Below are positions 28,007 to 37,190 of a stretch of 49,689 nucleotides of DNA, one piece after another. Position numbers and translations under genes: made by a program. Within the stretch, counting starts at the first letter, position 1. Each line of letters opens with the position of its first letter. The stretch is from JBPESN01 sp051710625. Its GTDB lineage: Bacteria; Pseudomonadota; Gammaproteobacteria; Enterobacterales; Enterobacteriaceae. Location of the stretch: positions 1 through 49,689 of the forward strand of contig NZ_JBPESN010000014.1 of NCBI RefSeq assembly GCF_051710625.1. Direction: 5' to 3'. The notes under the pieces are model-generated. The model saw only the letters and a list, made by a program, of their open reading frames with translations. It did no database searches and was not told the DNA's origin.

Positions 28007-28502
28007 TTAATCACGGAAGTTGGTAAACTGGAAGGGTTGCCCCAGCTCCGCACCTTTTACCAGCGCGATGACCTGTTGCAAATCGTCCCGCGCCTTACCA
28101 ATAATGCGAACCTGCTCACCTTGTATCCGCGCCTACACCTTCAGTTTGCTGTCTTTAATCAGTCACTTTGACAATTTTTTTCGCCAGCCCGGTCTCGATC
28201 CCCTGCTTGAGCTTGGCGTCAACGCTGTAGGTTTTACCGCTGTGCTCCAATTCATCCGGCAATTCGATAGCACCGCCCTCAATGCCGCGCTTGGCTAACT
28301 TATCGCTCAGGATTTTGATCAGCTGTTTGACCTGAAAATCGGATTCCCTGGCGGCCTTGATAGACTGATTTTTTTCATTCAACTCAAAGCTTGCCGGGAC
28401 ATTGCGAAAGTCCCAGCGGGTGGTCAATTCACGATTGGCGTTTTCCACCGCATTACGAACTTCTTGCATATTAATTTCTGACACGATATCAAATGAGGAC
28501 AT
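28007..28502 (-). pseudogene. yajQ: yajQ, nucleotide-binding protein, frameshift and stop
   Basis: YajQ binds nucleotides (cyclic-di-GMP in some relatives). Translation from 28502 reads MSSFDIVSEINMQEVRNAVE and continues correctly to TGLAKKIVKVTD, then stops at 28155 because of a frameshift in which four bases are inserted or two lost. The remaining frame reads LIKDSKLKV, then a TAG in place of Gln, then IQGEQVRIIGKARDDLQQVI, ending FQFTNFRD at the true stop 28007-28009. About 50 of roughly 163 residues are cut off, including the last strand of the second domain. Confidence 0.92.
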
Positions 28503-28692
28503 ACTGTGGCTCCGGTAAGGCAAAATTTGCCCATACCATACCCGCAAGGGCAAAGAGTTAAAAGACGGGATACCCGCAGCAGATTTCATGCTGGCGTGCA
28601 TTACCTCCTGCCGTACAGCAGAAAAGTCTATACTTATGGCTCCAAGGTGATGCGCGGGCCGGAGCCCTTTTATTTGGCTACAGGGTAAGGAA

Positions 28693-29604
28693 ATGAAAAT
28701 TACCGTTCTGGGTTGTGGCGCATTGGGACAGCTGTGGCTGACGGCGCTAAGCCGTCAGGGACACAACGTTCAGGGATGGCTGAGGGTGCCGCAATCGGTC
28801 TGCACCGTGGATGTTATCAGCCCCAAAAAGCAGGAAAACCGTTTACAATTGCCCGCCAATAACGCTGAACATCTGGCCGCAAGCGATTTGTTGCTGGTGA
28901 CATTGAAAGCCGGGCAGGTATCCGGGGCGGTACGGACGCTGTTGCCGCAATTGCGCGCCGATTGCGCCATCCTGCTGCTGCATAACGGCCTCGGCACACG
29001 TGAGGAGTTACCTGTCCTGATCCAGCCGCTGATTATGGGCACCACCACCCATGCCGCCCACCGTGAAGAGGACAAAATCCACCATGTCTATGCCGGTACG
29101 ACGCGCATCGGTCCTGGCAATAGTCAAGCACAGCGAAGCAACGCGATGACTGAAGTGTTACATCATGCCCTGCCGGAGGTTGCCTGGCATAACAATATCG
29201 CCGCCTCAAGTTGGGTCAAGCTTGCCGCTAACTGCGTGATAAACCCCCTCACCGCCATTTACGATTGTCGCAACGGTGAGCTGGAATGCTATCCGGCCGA
29301 AATCGAAGCCATCTGCCGCGAAGTGGCAATGGTGATGGACCGTGAGGGTTACCATACCCATTATGAAAGCCTGCTGTTCTATGTCGGCCAGGTGATCCGC
29401 AGCACCGCGGATAATGTTTCCTCTATGCTGCAGGATGTCCAAGCCCAGCGGCAATCGGAGATAAATTATATTACCGGCCATGTCCTGCGGCGCGCACGCG
29501 CGCACGGCCTGAATGTGCCTGAGAATCAGCGGCTATTTGATTGGGTGAAACGCAAGGAGGAAAACTATGGACAAATCGATTCTTCTCTGTCTAGCCGATG
29601 GTAG
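28693..29604 (+). CDS. panE: 2-dehydropantoate 2-reductase
   Basis: PanE reduces ketopantoate to pantoate with NADPH in pantothenate synthesis. The 303 residues equal the E. coli length. The N-terminal Rossmann motif is ITVLGCGALGQLWLTAL; the catalytic lysine is in SSWVKLAANCVINPLTAIY (about residue 176), the substrate-binding Asn in HNGLGTREELPV, and the C-terminal helical domain contains SSMLQDVQAQRQSEINYITG. The end overlaps the yajL start by 38 bases. It is one of few intact genes between 28007 and 31517. Confidence 0.96.
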   Translation: MKITVLGCGALGQLWLTALSRQGHNVQGWLRVPQSVCTVDVISPKKQENRLQLPANNAEHLAASDLLLVTLKAGQVSGAVRTLLPQLRADCAILLLHNGLGTREELPVLIQPLIMGTTTHAAHREEDKIHHVYAGTTRIGPGNSQAQRSNAMTEVLHHALPEVAWHNNIAASSWVKLAANCVINPLTAIYDCRNGELECYPAEIEAICREVAMVMDREGYHTHYESLLFYVGQVIRSTADNVSSMLQDVQAQRQSEINYITGHVLRRARAHGLNVPENQRLFDWVKRKEENYGQIDSSLSSRW

Positions 29605-30153
29605 CGAGGAAACTGAAGCCGTCACTACGTTCGATTTGTTGGTACGCGCCGGCATTCAGGTACGCGCGGCCAGCGTCAACGACGATGGCAGATTGACCAT
29701 CGTCGGTTCGCGTGGCGTACGCCTGCTGGCCGATGCGCCGCTGGCGGCTTTAGCGGAGCAGCCCTTTGACGCCATTGTCCTCCCCGGCGGTATGCAGGGC
29801 ACCGAATGTTTCCAGCGCAGTCTGCTGCTCTTGGAGTGCGTACGCCGAATGCACCTCGACGGCAAACTGGTGGCGGCGATATGTGCCGCCCCGGCCTTGG
29901 TATTGCAGCACCAGCAGCTGTTCAGCCAAGCCAATATGACCGGTTTTCCTGCGCTAAATGACCGTATTCGCGCCGATCGCTGGGTGGATCAGCGGGTCGA
30001 CTATGATGCGCTTTACCTGGCTCCTCACCAGCCAGGGGCCGGGGACGGTTCATGGATTTCACCCTGAACATTATCGCGTTTCTCTGCGGCCGTCCGGCCT
30101 TGGCCGAGGTAGCGGCACAGTTAGTACTGCCCCAGGGCATTGCAAATTTTTAA
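29567..30153 (+). pseudogene. yajL: yajL, protein deglycase/chaperone of the DJ-1 family, frameshifted
   Basis: YajL belongs to the DJ-1/PfpI family of stress proteins. The first 145 residues are good (ILLCLADGSEETEAVTTFDL, VLPGGMQGTECFQRSLLLLE), including the nucleophile Cys in VAAICAAPALVL. A frameshift after RVDYDA and a second one after GTVHGF divert the C-terminal part; the lost frame reads TLNIIAFLCGRPALAEVAAQ and ends GIANF at 30151-30153. The first frame ends at 30067. The catalytic core is nearly whole, but the last helices needed for the dimer are lost. Confidence 0.88.
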
Positions 30154-30269
30154 GATTAGCAATGTATCAAACCAGAGGATCGGCGAGCGCGGGCAGAATA
30201 TGTAGTGGGGCAGCAAAAGACCCGCGGCTGGTGCGGGCCGCATTCTCGCTGCGAGCGCCCGCCGGCAAA

Positions 30270-31517
30270 CTAAAAGCGGTAAACCTTCACGTTTTGAAAA
30301 CCCTGCTCGCACAAATAGAGCGCCTGAAGACGACTCATCACCCCGCGGTCGCAGTACAGCAAATATGATTTACTCTGATCCAGCTCGCCGAAGTGACTGC
30401 CCAACTTGTAAAACGGCAGCGTCAGCGGGCAGCCTTCCTGCTCATCCTGCGAACGGATATCCAGCACGACATCGCCGCTGCCCAACTCCACGGTGGTTTC
30501 CACTTCGGCGACAGGTGCGTTCGCCTCTTCGGCGGCCAGCTCGCGGATATCCACCACCTCCGCCTGCGCCACTGCCGTTTCCAGTACGGCAAAATCGAAT
30601 TGTCCCTCTTCCTGCTCGATACGGCTTTTCACCGCCCGCACGGTTGGGCTCTTGGAAATCACGCCGCAGTATCCCGGCATGGTTTTGGCGTACTCCCTCC
30701 GTGCCAATCTGGCGCGCCGGCGTAATGATATGCTCTTTGTCATGAGAGATAAGCGGACGCAGAATAAGCGTATCTGACGCGTTGTGAATTAAACGCAGAT
30801 TAGTCAGCGTCTGCCTCGACACCTGCCCCAGCGCCTCACTGGTGACCAGCGCCTGAATGCCGTAGCGTTCTGCAATAGCCGACGCCGCACGCACCATCAT
30901 GCGTTTCAACACCACCCCATCTGGCCATCGTCTACCTTGGCCAGAATTTTGTTTACCACCGGCGCAAAATCGAGGGACACAAAGCGGACTTTGTGAGACT
31001 GGCCAAAGCGACGCCATAAATGATGCGCCACCTGGCGGACGCCGATTTCATTCGCCGCGCCGCCAAGATTGAAAAAGCAATAATTAACCCGGCAACAGCG
31101 GCGCATCAGCATATAACTGGAGACGCCGAAATCGAAGCCGCCCGAGATAAGCGACAGCACATCTTCCTGGGTGCCGATAGAGAAACCGCCAAGCCCTTCG
31201 AGGCGCTCGGTTATCAACAGCAGCCGATCGCGGTACATGACCAGCGTTTGCAGGTAAATATCATGCATATCCTGCCAGGGGCGCTTTTCCACCGCCAGGA
31301 TGTGACGGATCCCGGGGATGCGGGTCAATGCGTCAGCTACCAGAGGCCGGTGTTGTTCATCGCCGGCGCGGACCTCGATATGATCCCAATGACGCACCAC
31401 CGCCACCGACTCATCACAATGTTTAAGAATATTGCTGGTGAGTATTTTTATAAAGCGCAACCGCACGGATTGACTTTTTATCGTGATTTCCGGAAACAGT
31501 TTGATGATAAACTTCAT
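30270..31517 (-). pseudogene. thiI: thiI, tRNA 4-thiouridine / thiazole sulfurtransferase, deletion and frameshifts
   Basis: ThiI makes 4-thiouridine in tRNA and passes sulfur for the thiamine thiazole. The start (31517) is MKFIIKLFPEITIKSQSVRL. In the THUMP domain YRD is joined to RLLLITERLEG, an in-frame loss of some 57 residues. The PP-loop reads SGGFDFG where the family has SGGFDSG. Frameshifts fall near 30910 (after DDGQMG) and near 30700 (in the RQIGTE stretch). The C-terminal rhodanese domain keeps its cysteine (YLLYCDRGVMSRLQALYLCE) and ends VKVYRF. It is divergent from xseB, as in E. coli. Confidence 0.93.
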
Positions 31518-31737
31518 GGTAATAGTCGTTATTTGATCATTAAAGAGTAACGCGCCGCAACACGTTATATAATGGGACACTGGCCCACGTTAGCCCTGGC
31601 ATCGGCCTGACGCCCTTGCGGCGCGGAGTATACCACTTTATGCCGCGGGATTAAGGTACAATTTGCTTACTACCGCACTCTGGACTAACGTGGACCGCGC
31701 CACTCGCGCCTTCGCTTTCTACCGGTAGGATACAGAG

Positions 31738-31986
31738 ATGCCAAAAAAAGCAGAACAACCCGCCAGTTTTGAGACTGCGCTTAAAGAATTGGAGCAGATA
31801 GTCACCCGCCTCGAATCTGGCGAACTGCCGCTGGAGCAGGCACTTAATGAATTCGAGCAGGGCGTGCAGCTGGCGCGACAAGGTCAGAAAACCCTGCAAC
31901 AGGCGGAACAGCGGGTGCAGATTCTGCTAAACGATACGCCAGACGCCCCGCTCGCTCCTTTTGCGCCGGAAAATGATGCGCTATGA
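31738..31986 (+). CDS. xseB: Exodeoxyribonuclease VII small subunit
   Basis: XseB combines with XseA to form exonuclease VII, which degrades single-stranded DNA. The 82-residue protein (80 in E. coli) has the characteristic helical hairpin: SFETALKELEQIVTRLESGE, LPLEQALNEFEQGVQLARQG, then QTLQQAEQRVQILL-like C-terminus. It is preceded by a TAGGATACAG leader and overlaps the ispA start by four bases (ATGA), forming the xseB-ispA-dxs operon known from E. coli. Confidence 0.96.
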   Translation: MPKKAEQPASFETALKELEQIVTRLESGELPLEQALNEFEQGVQLARQGQKTLQQAEQRVQILLNDTPDAPLAPFAPENDAL

Positions 31987-32885
31987 CTGATTTCGCGCGC
32001 GCGCTTGAAAATAGCCGCCAGCAAGTGGACGCGGCGCTGGAACGTTATCTCAGCGCCCTCGCCAATCCGCAGGCGCCCCTTATCCAGGCCATGCGCCACG
32101 GCGCTTTGCTGGGGGGCAAACGGCTGCGCCCGTTCCTGGTGTACCAGACCGGCCGGTTATTCGGGCTTACCGCCGCAAGCCTTGACCCGCCGGCCGCCGC
32201 AATTGAGTGTATGCATGCCTATTCGCTGATTCATGACGATCTGCCGGCAATGGATAATGATGCGCTGCGCCGCGGGTTACCGACCTGCCACGTCAAATTC
32301 GGCGAAACGACCGCCATTCTGGCCGGCGATGCGCTGCAGACGCTGGCCTTCAGCATTCTGGCCGACGCGGAGATGCCGGAGGTGTCGCCACAGCATCGGC
32401 TACAAATGATCTCGACGCTGGCCGCCGCCAGCGGCGCCGACGGTATGTGTCTTGGACAGGCGCTGGATTTAGAGGCCGAGTGGCAGCAGGTCTCCGCCGC
32501 GCGACTTGAGACGATTCACCGCCACAAGACCGGCGCGCTTATCCGCGCGGCGGTTCGGATGGGCGTGCTGGCGGCCGGGGAACGCGGCGGACCGGCGCGG
32601 CGCTATCTCGATCGTTTCGCCACCGCCATCGGCCTGGCTTTCCAGGTACAGGATGACATTCTTGATGTCGTGGGCGACAGCCAGAGCACCGGCAAACGAC
32701 AGGGAGCGGACCAGGCATTGGGTAAAAGCACCTATCCCGCCCTGTTGGGGCTGGACATGGCGCGGGCCAAGGCTCAGGATCTGTATCATGAATCCCTGGC
32801 GTCCTTAGAATGTGTCGCCGCGCTCGGTTATGATACCGCCACGCTTGTGGCGCTGGCGCGCTATATTATTGAACGTGACAAATAA
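31983..32885 (+). CDS. ispA: Farnesyl diphosphate synthase
   Basis: IspA condenses dimethylallyl and isopentenyl diphosphates to farnesyl diphosphate, the precursor for quinone tails, undecaprenol and heme O. The 300-residue protein (299 in E. coli) has the first aspartate-rich motif LIHDDLPAMDND, the second one FQVQDDILDVVGD, the substrate-binding GGKRLRPFLVY and KTGALIRAAV. It lies in the xseB-ispA-dxs operon, with dxs 37 bases downstream. Confidence 0.97.
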   Translation: MTDFARALENSRQQVDAALERYLSALANPQAPLIQAMRHGALLGGKRLRPFLVYQTGRLFGLTAASLDPPAAAIECMHAYSLIHDDLPAMDNDALRRGLPTCHVKFGETTAILAGDALQTLAFSILADAEMPEVSPQHRLQMISTLAAASGADGMCLGQALDLEAEWQQVSAARLETIHRHKTGALIRAAVRMGVLAAGERGGPARRYLDRFATAIGLAFQVQDDILDVVGDSQSTGKRQGADQALGKSTYPALLGLDMARAKAQDLYHESLASLECVAALGYDTATLVALARYIIERDK

Positions 32886-32922
32886 GTGATGCTGTTTTTT
32901 ACACCTCAGATATGAGTACCCG

Positions 32923-34785
32923 ATGAGCCTTGATATCAAAAAGTATCCGACGCTGGTCCTGGCCGACAATCCTATGGAACTGCGCCAGTTGCCCAAAGAG
33001 AGTTTGGTGGCGCTGTGCGACGAGCTGCGGCAATTTCTGCTCGACAGCGTAAGCCGCTCAAGCGGCCATTTCGCCTCAGGGCTGGGCACGGTGGAACTGA
33101 CGGTGGCGCTGCATTATGTGTACAACACGCCATTCGACCAGCTGATTTGGGATGTCGGCCATCAGGCTTATCCCCATAAAATCCTGACCGGGCGACGGGA
33201 CCGTATTGCCACTATTCGCCAGCGTAACGGCCTGCATTCGTTTCCCTGGCGTGGCGAAAGCGAATACGACCAGCTCTCGGTAGGCCATTCTTCCACCTCC
33301 ATCAGCGCCGGTCTCGGTATGGCGGTGGCGGCGGAACATGAGGGATTGGGCCGCCGCACGGTTTGCGTTATCGGCGATGGCGCCATTACCGCCGGCATGG
33401 CCTTCGAGGCCATGAACCATGCCGGCGATATCAAATCTGATTTGCTAGTGGTGCTGAACGACAATGAAATGTCCATTTCGGAAAATGTCGGGGCGCTGAA
33501 TAGCCATTTGGCGCAGATCCTGTCCGGCAAGCTCTACTCCACCCTGCGCGAAGGCGGCAAAAAGGTGCTGTCCGGTATCCCGCCGATTAAAGAGCTGGTG
33601 AAGCGCACCGAAGAGCATATTAAAGGCATGGTGGTGCCGGGCACGCTGTTCGAGGAGCTGGGGTTTAACTATATCGGCCCGGTGGACGGCCATGATGTCC
33701 AGGGACTGGTGCAGACGCTGAAGAATATGCGGGCCAAAAAAGGACCGCAGCTGCTGCATATCATGACGAAAAAAGGCCGTGGCTATGCGCCAGCCGAGAA
33801 AGACCCTATCAGTTGGCATGCGGTGCCGAAATTCGATCCCCACATGGGAACCCTGCCAAAAAGCGGCGGCGGATGCCCCACCTACTCGACCATTTTCGGC
33901 GACTGGCTGTGCGCCACCGCCGCGCACGATGACAAACTGATGGCGATTACGCCCGCCATGCGCGAAGGCTCCGGCATGGTGGCGTTTTCGCGCCAATATC
34001 CGCGCCAGTATTTTGACGTGGCCATCGCCGAGCAGCATGCGGTCACCTTTGCCGCCGGGCTGGCCATCGGCGGTTATCACCCCGTGGTGGCCATCTATTC
34101 TACCTTTTTGCAGCGCGCCTACGATCAGGTGATCCATGACGTCGCGATACAGAATTTGCCGGTACTGTTTGCCATCGATCGCGGCGGCGTGGTCGGCGCC
34201 GACGGGCAGACTCATCAAGGCGCGTTTGATCTCTCCTACCTGCGCTGCATCCCCAATATGGTCATCATGACGCCGAGCGATGAAAACGAATGCCGGCTGA
34301 TGCTGCACACGGGTTATCACTACCAAGCGGGCCCAAGTGCGGTGCGTTACCCGCGCGGTAACGGTACCGGCGCCCCGCTCACCGATTTGCATGAACTACC
34401 GCTGGGTAAAGGGGTGGTACGCCGCCAGGACGTCGGCGTGGCGATTCTCAATTTCGGTACCTTGCTGCCCCAAGCTGAACACGCAGCGCAAGCGCTAAAT
34501 GCAACCCTGGTGGATATGCGCTTCGTTAAGCCCCTCGACGGCGCGCTGATAAGCGAGCTGGCCGCCAGCCATCAGGCGTTGGTGACGGTTGAGGAGAATG
34601 CCATCATGGGCGGCGCCGGCAGCGGCGTAAACGAGTATGTGATGCAGCAGCGGCTGCAGGTGCCGGTATTGAATATCGGCCTGCCGGATCACTTCATTCC
34701 TCAAGGCAGCCAGGAGGAAGTCCGCGCGGATGTGGGCCTCGACGGCGCAGGGATCCAGCGGCAAATCGAGGATTGGCTGGCTTAA
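32923..34785 (+). CDS. dxs: 1-deoxy-D-xylulose-5-phosphate synthase
   Basis: Dxs makes deoxyxylulose phosphate from pyruvate and glyceraldehyde phosphate, the entry step for isoprenoids and also a precursor for thiamine and pyridoxal. The 620 residues equal E. coli. Seen are the active-site His in VGHQAYPHKILTGR, the thiamine diphosphate motif CVIGDGAITAGMAFEAMNHA, the glutamate in FDVAIAEQHAVTFAAG (about 370) and the transketolase C-domain (VDMRFVKPLDGALI). Last gene of the xseB operon; a terminator follows within 15 bases. Confidence 0.98.
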   Translation: MSLDIKKYPTLVLADNPMELRQLPKESLVALCDELRQFLLDSVSRSSGHFASGLGTVELTVALHYVYNTPFDQLIWDVGHQAYPHKILTGRRDRIATIRQRNGLHSFPWRGESEYDQLSVGHSSTSISAGLGMAVAAEHEGLGRRTVCVIGDGAITAGMAFEAMNHAGDIKSDLLVVLNDNEMSISENVGALNSHLAQILSGKLYSTLREGGKKVLSGIPPIKELVKRTEEHIKGMVVPGTLFEELGFNYIGPVDGHDVQGLVQTLKNMRAKKGPQLLHIMTKKGRGYAPAEKDPISWHAVPKFDPHMGTLPKSGGGCPTYSTIFGDWLCATAAHDDKLMAITPAMREGSGMVAFSRQYPRQYFDVAIAEQHAVTFAAGLAIGGYHPVVAIYSTFLQRAYDQVIHDVAIQNLPVLFAIDRGGVVGADGQTHQGAFDLSYLRCIPNMVIMTPSDENECRLMLHTGYHYQAGPSAVRYPRGNGTGAPLTDLHELPLGKGVVRRQDVGVAILNFGTLLPQAEHAAQALNATLVDMRFVKPLDGALISELAASHQALVTVEENAIMGGAGSGVNEYVMQQRLQVPVLNIGLPDHFIPQGSQEEVRADVGLDGAGIQRQIEDWLA

Positions 34786-34796
34786 GCCCGCGGCGC

Positions 34797-34822
34797 AGGA
34801 GCACAACCGCGCTCCTTTTTTT
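34797..34822 (+). terminator. Terminator of xseB-ispA-dxs
   Basis: AGGAGC (34797-34802) pairs with GCTCCT (34811-34816) and is followed by a run of T to 34822. It lies 11 bases after the dxs stop. Confidence 0.9.
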
Positions 34823-34958
34823 GCCGGCGCCCGCCCCCGCCTTCCCGGGCCGTGCCGTGGGCATCGTGCTTGCCCCCCCTGTGCTGTGTAGTGGCACACT
34901 GAATTTGGCCACCTGAACAGAGGTGATATGCTCACCTCAAAACAACACGGGTGCACCA

Positions 34959-35261
34959 ATGAAAAGAAAAAATTTTAGTCCTGAATTCAAACGCGAATCC
35001 GCTCAACTGCTTGTCGAGCAAAATTACACCGCCGCGCCAGCAGCAAAAGCCATGGACGTCGGCTTTTCTACGATGATGAAATGGGTAAAACAACTGCGTG
35101 ATGAGCGGCAGGGGAAAACGCCAAAAGCTTCTCCCATAACCCCGGAACAAATCGAAATACGTGAGCTCAAGAAGAAGGTACAACGCATTGAAATGGAAAA
35201 CAAAATATTAAAAAAGGCTACAGCGCTCTTGATGTCAGACTCCCTGAACAGTTCTCGTTAA
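34959..35261 (+). CDS. IS3-family transposase orfA (helix-turn-helix and leucine zipper)
   Basis: OrfA binds the IS ends and supplies the N-terminal part of the fused transposase. The 100-residue product has a helix-turn-helix (SPEFKRESAQLLVEQNYTAA, then MDVGFSTMMKWVKQLRDE) and a C-terminal coiled coil (EIRELKKKVQRIEMENKILK). A slippery heptamer A-AAA-AAG at 35210-35216, in the correct phase for -1 frameshifting, would join it to orfB. It is intact although orfB is not. Confidence 0.9.
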   Translation: MKRKNFSPEFKRESAQLLVEQNYTAAPAAKAMDVGFSTMMKWVKQLRDERQGKTPKASPITPEQIEIRELKKKVQRIEMENKILKKATALLMSDSLNSSR

Positions 35262-36128
35262 TCGGGAAACTCAAAGCGCATTATCCTGTGCCCACACTCT
35301 GCCACGTGTTCAGGGTTCATCGCAGCAGTTACAAATACTGGAAAAGTCGTCCCGACAGGCCAGACGGGCAGGCGAACGGTATTGCGCAGTCAGGTTCATG
35401 AACTGCACAATATCAGCCATGGTGCCGCTGGCGCGAGAAGTATCGCCACCATGGCAACCCAGAGAGGCTTCCGGATGGGGCGCTGGCTCGCAGGCAGGCT
35501 CATGAAAGAGCTGGGGCTGGTCAGTTGTCAGCAGCCGACGCACAGGTATAAGCGTGGCGGTCAGGAGCATGTTGCGATCCCGAATTATCTTGAGCGCCAG
35601 TTCGCTGTAACGGAGCCAAACCAGGTATGGTGCGGCGATGTGACGTATATCTGGACCGGGAAACGCTGGGCATACCTTGCGGTTGTTCTTGATCTGTTCG
35701 CGAGGAAACCGGTGGGCTGGGCTATGTCGTTCTTCCCGGACAGCAGACTGACCATTAAAGCACTGGAAATGGCATGGGAAACGCGTGGTAAACCAGCCGG
35801 AGTGATGTTCCACAGCGATCAGGGTAGCCACTATACAAGCAGGCAGTTCCGACAGTTGCTGTGGCGTTAGCAGATCAAACAAAGCATGAGTCGGCGGGGT
35901 AACTGCTGGGATAACAGTCCGATGGAGCGCTTCTTCAGAAGTCTGAAAAACGAGTGGATACCGGTAACGGGCTACATAAGCTTCAGCGAAGCAGCTCATG
36001 AAATTACCGACTATATCGTGGGATGTTACAGCGCACTCAGGCAGCATGAATATAACGGTGGTTTGCCACCAAACGAATCAGAAAATAGATACTGGAAAAA
36101 CGCTAACGCGGTGGCCAGTTTTAGTTGA
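35216..36128 (+). pseudogene. IS3-family transposase orfB, frameshift and stop
   Basis: The -1 frame after the slippery site reads LDVRLPEQFSLIGKLKAHYP and FRVHRSSYKYWKSRP, then shifts near 35370. The second frame has the integrase core with the first two catalytic acids (VWCGDVTYIWTGKRWAYLAV, VMFHSDQGSHYTSRQFRQLL). A TAG at 35868-35870 replaces the usual Tyr after LLWR. The rest, with the third acid in SPMERFFRSLKNEWIPVTGY, continues in frame to 36128. Two lesions make it non-functional. Confidence 0.93.
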
Positions 36129-36136
36129 CCACTACA

Positions 36137-36525
36137 TTTTGTCAGCATGCAGGATCAGTACAATTTGATTCAGCGCGAAGAGGAACGGGAAGAGCCCGCT
36201 GGCGCGTGGCCGGTTAACGCGGCCCTGGGGAGAAACGACCGCGCGGGTCGTATCGGATGAATTCGGCAAGACGCTGTATGAACAAAGCGAAGATAACGAC
36301 GCCCGTATTGCCGAACGGGTCGGCGTGATAGCCAAAGTCCGCGGCGTTTCCCGCGCGCTGGTGTGGATGCTCAGCAAGCCGGCGGTGACGGCGCCCATCG
36401 TTGGCGCCTCGCGCCCGGCGCAGTTGGCCGAGCTATTGCAGGCTACGGAGGTCAAGCTGGACAGCAAAGAGATAGCCGGGCTGGAAACGGCCTATCTACC
36501 GCATCACGTGGTGGGCTTTCGCTAG
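36137..36525 (+). pseudogene. yajO: yajO 3' remnant, aldo-keto reductase
   Basis: YajO is an aldo-keto reductase encoded after dxs in E. coli. Only the C-terminal part is present. Immediately after the IS end the sequence reads FVSMQDQYNLIQREEERE, family residues about 180-197. About a dozen residues are then missing, and a different frame continues SPLARGRLTRPWGETTAR and, in frame to the stop, VWMLSKPAVTAPIVGASRPA, ending HHVVGFR at 36525. The first half of the gene, including start and catalytic tyrosine, is absent between dxs and the IS. Confidence 0.9.
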
Positions 36526-36689
36526 CAGGACCGGCGTTTTCCTTTCACCGCCAGCGTTGGGAAAACACCATGATAGAACGGCCGGTAACGTCTATCCGGC
36601 TTGAGACAGCAACCGATGCGGCGGCCTGCATTAAAATAGCGGCCGGCAACACCTGCTCCCACTCTCAAAGCGACCGTGACTGTCCGGTA

Positions 36690-37190
36690 TCAAAACAGCG
36701 GCCAGTGGTATCCTATCCAGTAAAGCACGCCGGCGGCGATAATCCCCGCCACCACATCGTCGATAATGATACCCATACCGCCGTGTACCTTACGGTCGAA
36801 CCAGCGAATCGGCCAGGGTTTCCAGATATCCAGCAGCCGGAACAGCATAAAGCCCGTTAGCACCCAGCGGCAATCGTTTACCGGCAATGCCATCAGGGTG
36901 ATCCACATGCCGACAAACTCGTCCCAGACAATGCAGCCGTGGTCGTGTACGCCCATATCCCGCGCCGTCTGATGGCAAAAATAGACCCCCATGCACAGGC
37001 TGAACATAACCGCCAGCGAATAAAGCTGCCGCGGCAGCAGCACCAACAGGCACCAAATCGGAATCGCCGCCAGCGAACCAATGGTACCAGGCATCCAGGG
37101 AAACATCCCGCTGCCAAAACCCGTCGCCAGCAAATGCCAGGGATTGGAGAGTTTAACCCGCCGCTTGGCGGCCAGCATATCCATCGTCAC
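36690..37190 (-). CDS. pgpA: Phosphatidylglycerophosphatase A
   Basis: PgpA dephosphorylates phosphatidylglycerophosphate to make phosphatidylglycerol. The 166-residue membrane protein (172 in E. coli) is colinear: VKLSNPWHLLATGFGSGMFP, the acidic motif GCIVWDEFVGMWITLMALP, and VHGGMGIIIDDVVAGIIAAG, whose aspartates bind magnesium. Its start overlaps the end of thiL by four bases (37187-37190). Last gene of the ribD-ribE-nusB-thiL-pgpA group; the 164 bases to yajO hold nothing recognisable. Confidence 0.95.
   Translation of the reverse strand: MTMDMLAAKRRVKLSNPWHLLATGFGSGMFPWMPGTIGSLAAIPIWCLLVLLPRQLYSLAVMFSLCMGVYFCHQTARDMGVHDHGCIVWDEFVGMWITLMALPVNDCRWVLTGFMLFRLLDIWKPWPIRWFDRKVHGGMGIIIDDVVAGIIAAGVLYWIGYHWPLF

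Larger units (their letters stand above)
34887..36136 (+). mobile_element. IS3-family (IS3 group) insertion sequence, inactivated
   Basis: The element is 1250 bases. Its ends are imperfect inverted repeats starting TGTAGTGG at the left and ending CCACTACA at the right. It carries a typical orfA and orfB with a DDE transposase. A GAGGTGA/TCACCTC hairpin (34920-34938) lies between the left end and orfA, as in insertion sequences that suppress readthrough translation. Three bases before it (CTG) and after it (TTT) do not match, so no target duplication is present. The right side abuts the middle of yajO. orfB has a frameshift and a stop, so the copy cannot move by itself. Confidence 0.92.

Noticed and set aside
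33445..34392. Minus-strand open frame (315 codons) opposite dxs
   Set aside because: dxs is intact and fully explains the region; the frame has no recognisable domain or ribosome-binding site.
34887..36136. Intact, active insertion sequence
   Set aside because: orfB has a frameshift near 35370 and a TAG at 35868-35870, and no target duplication is visible.
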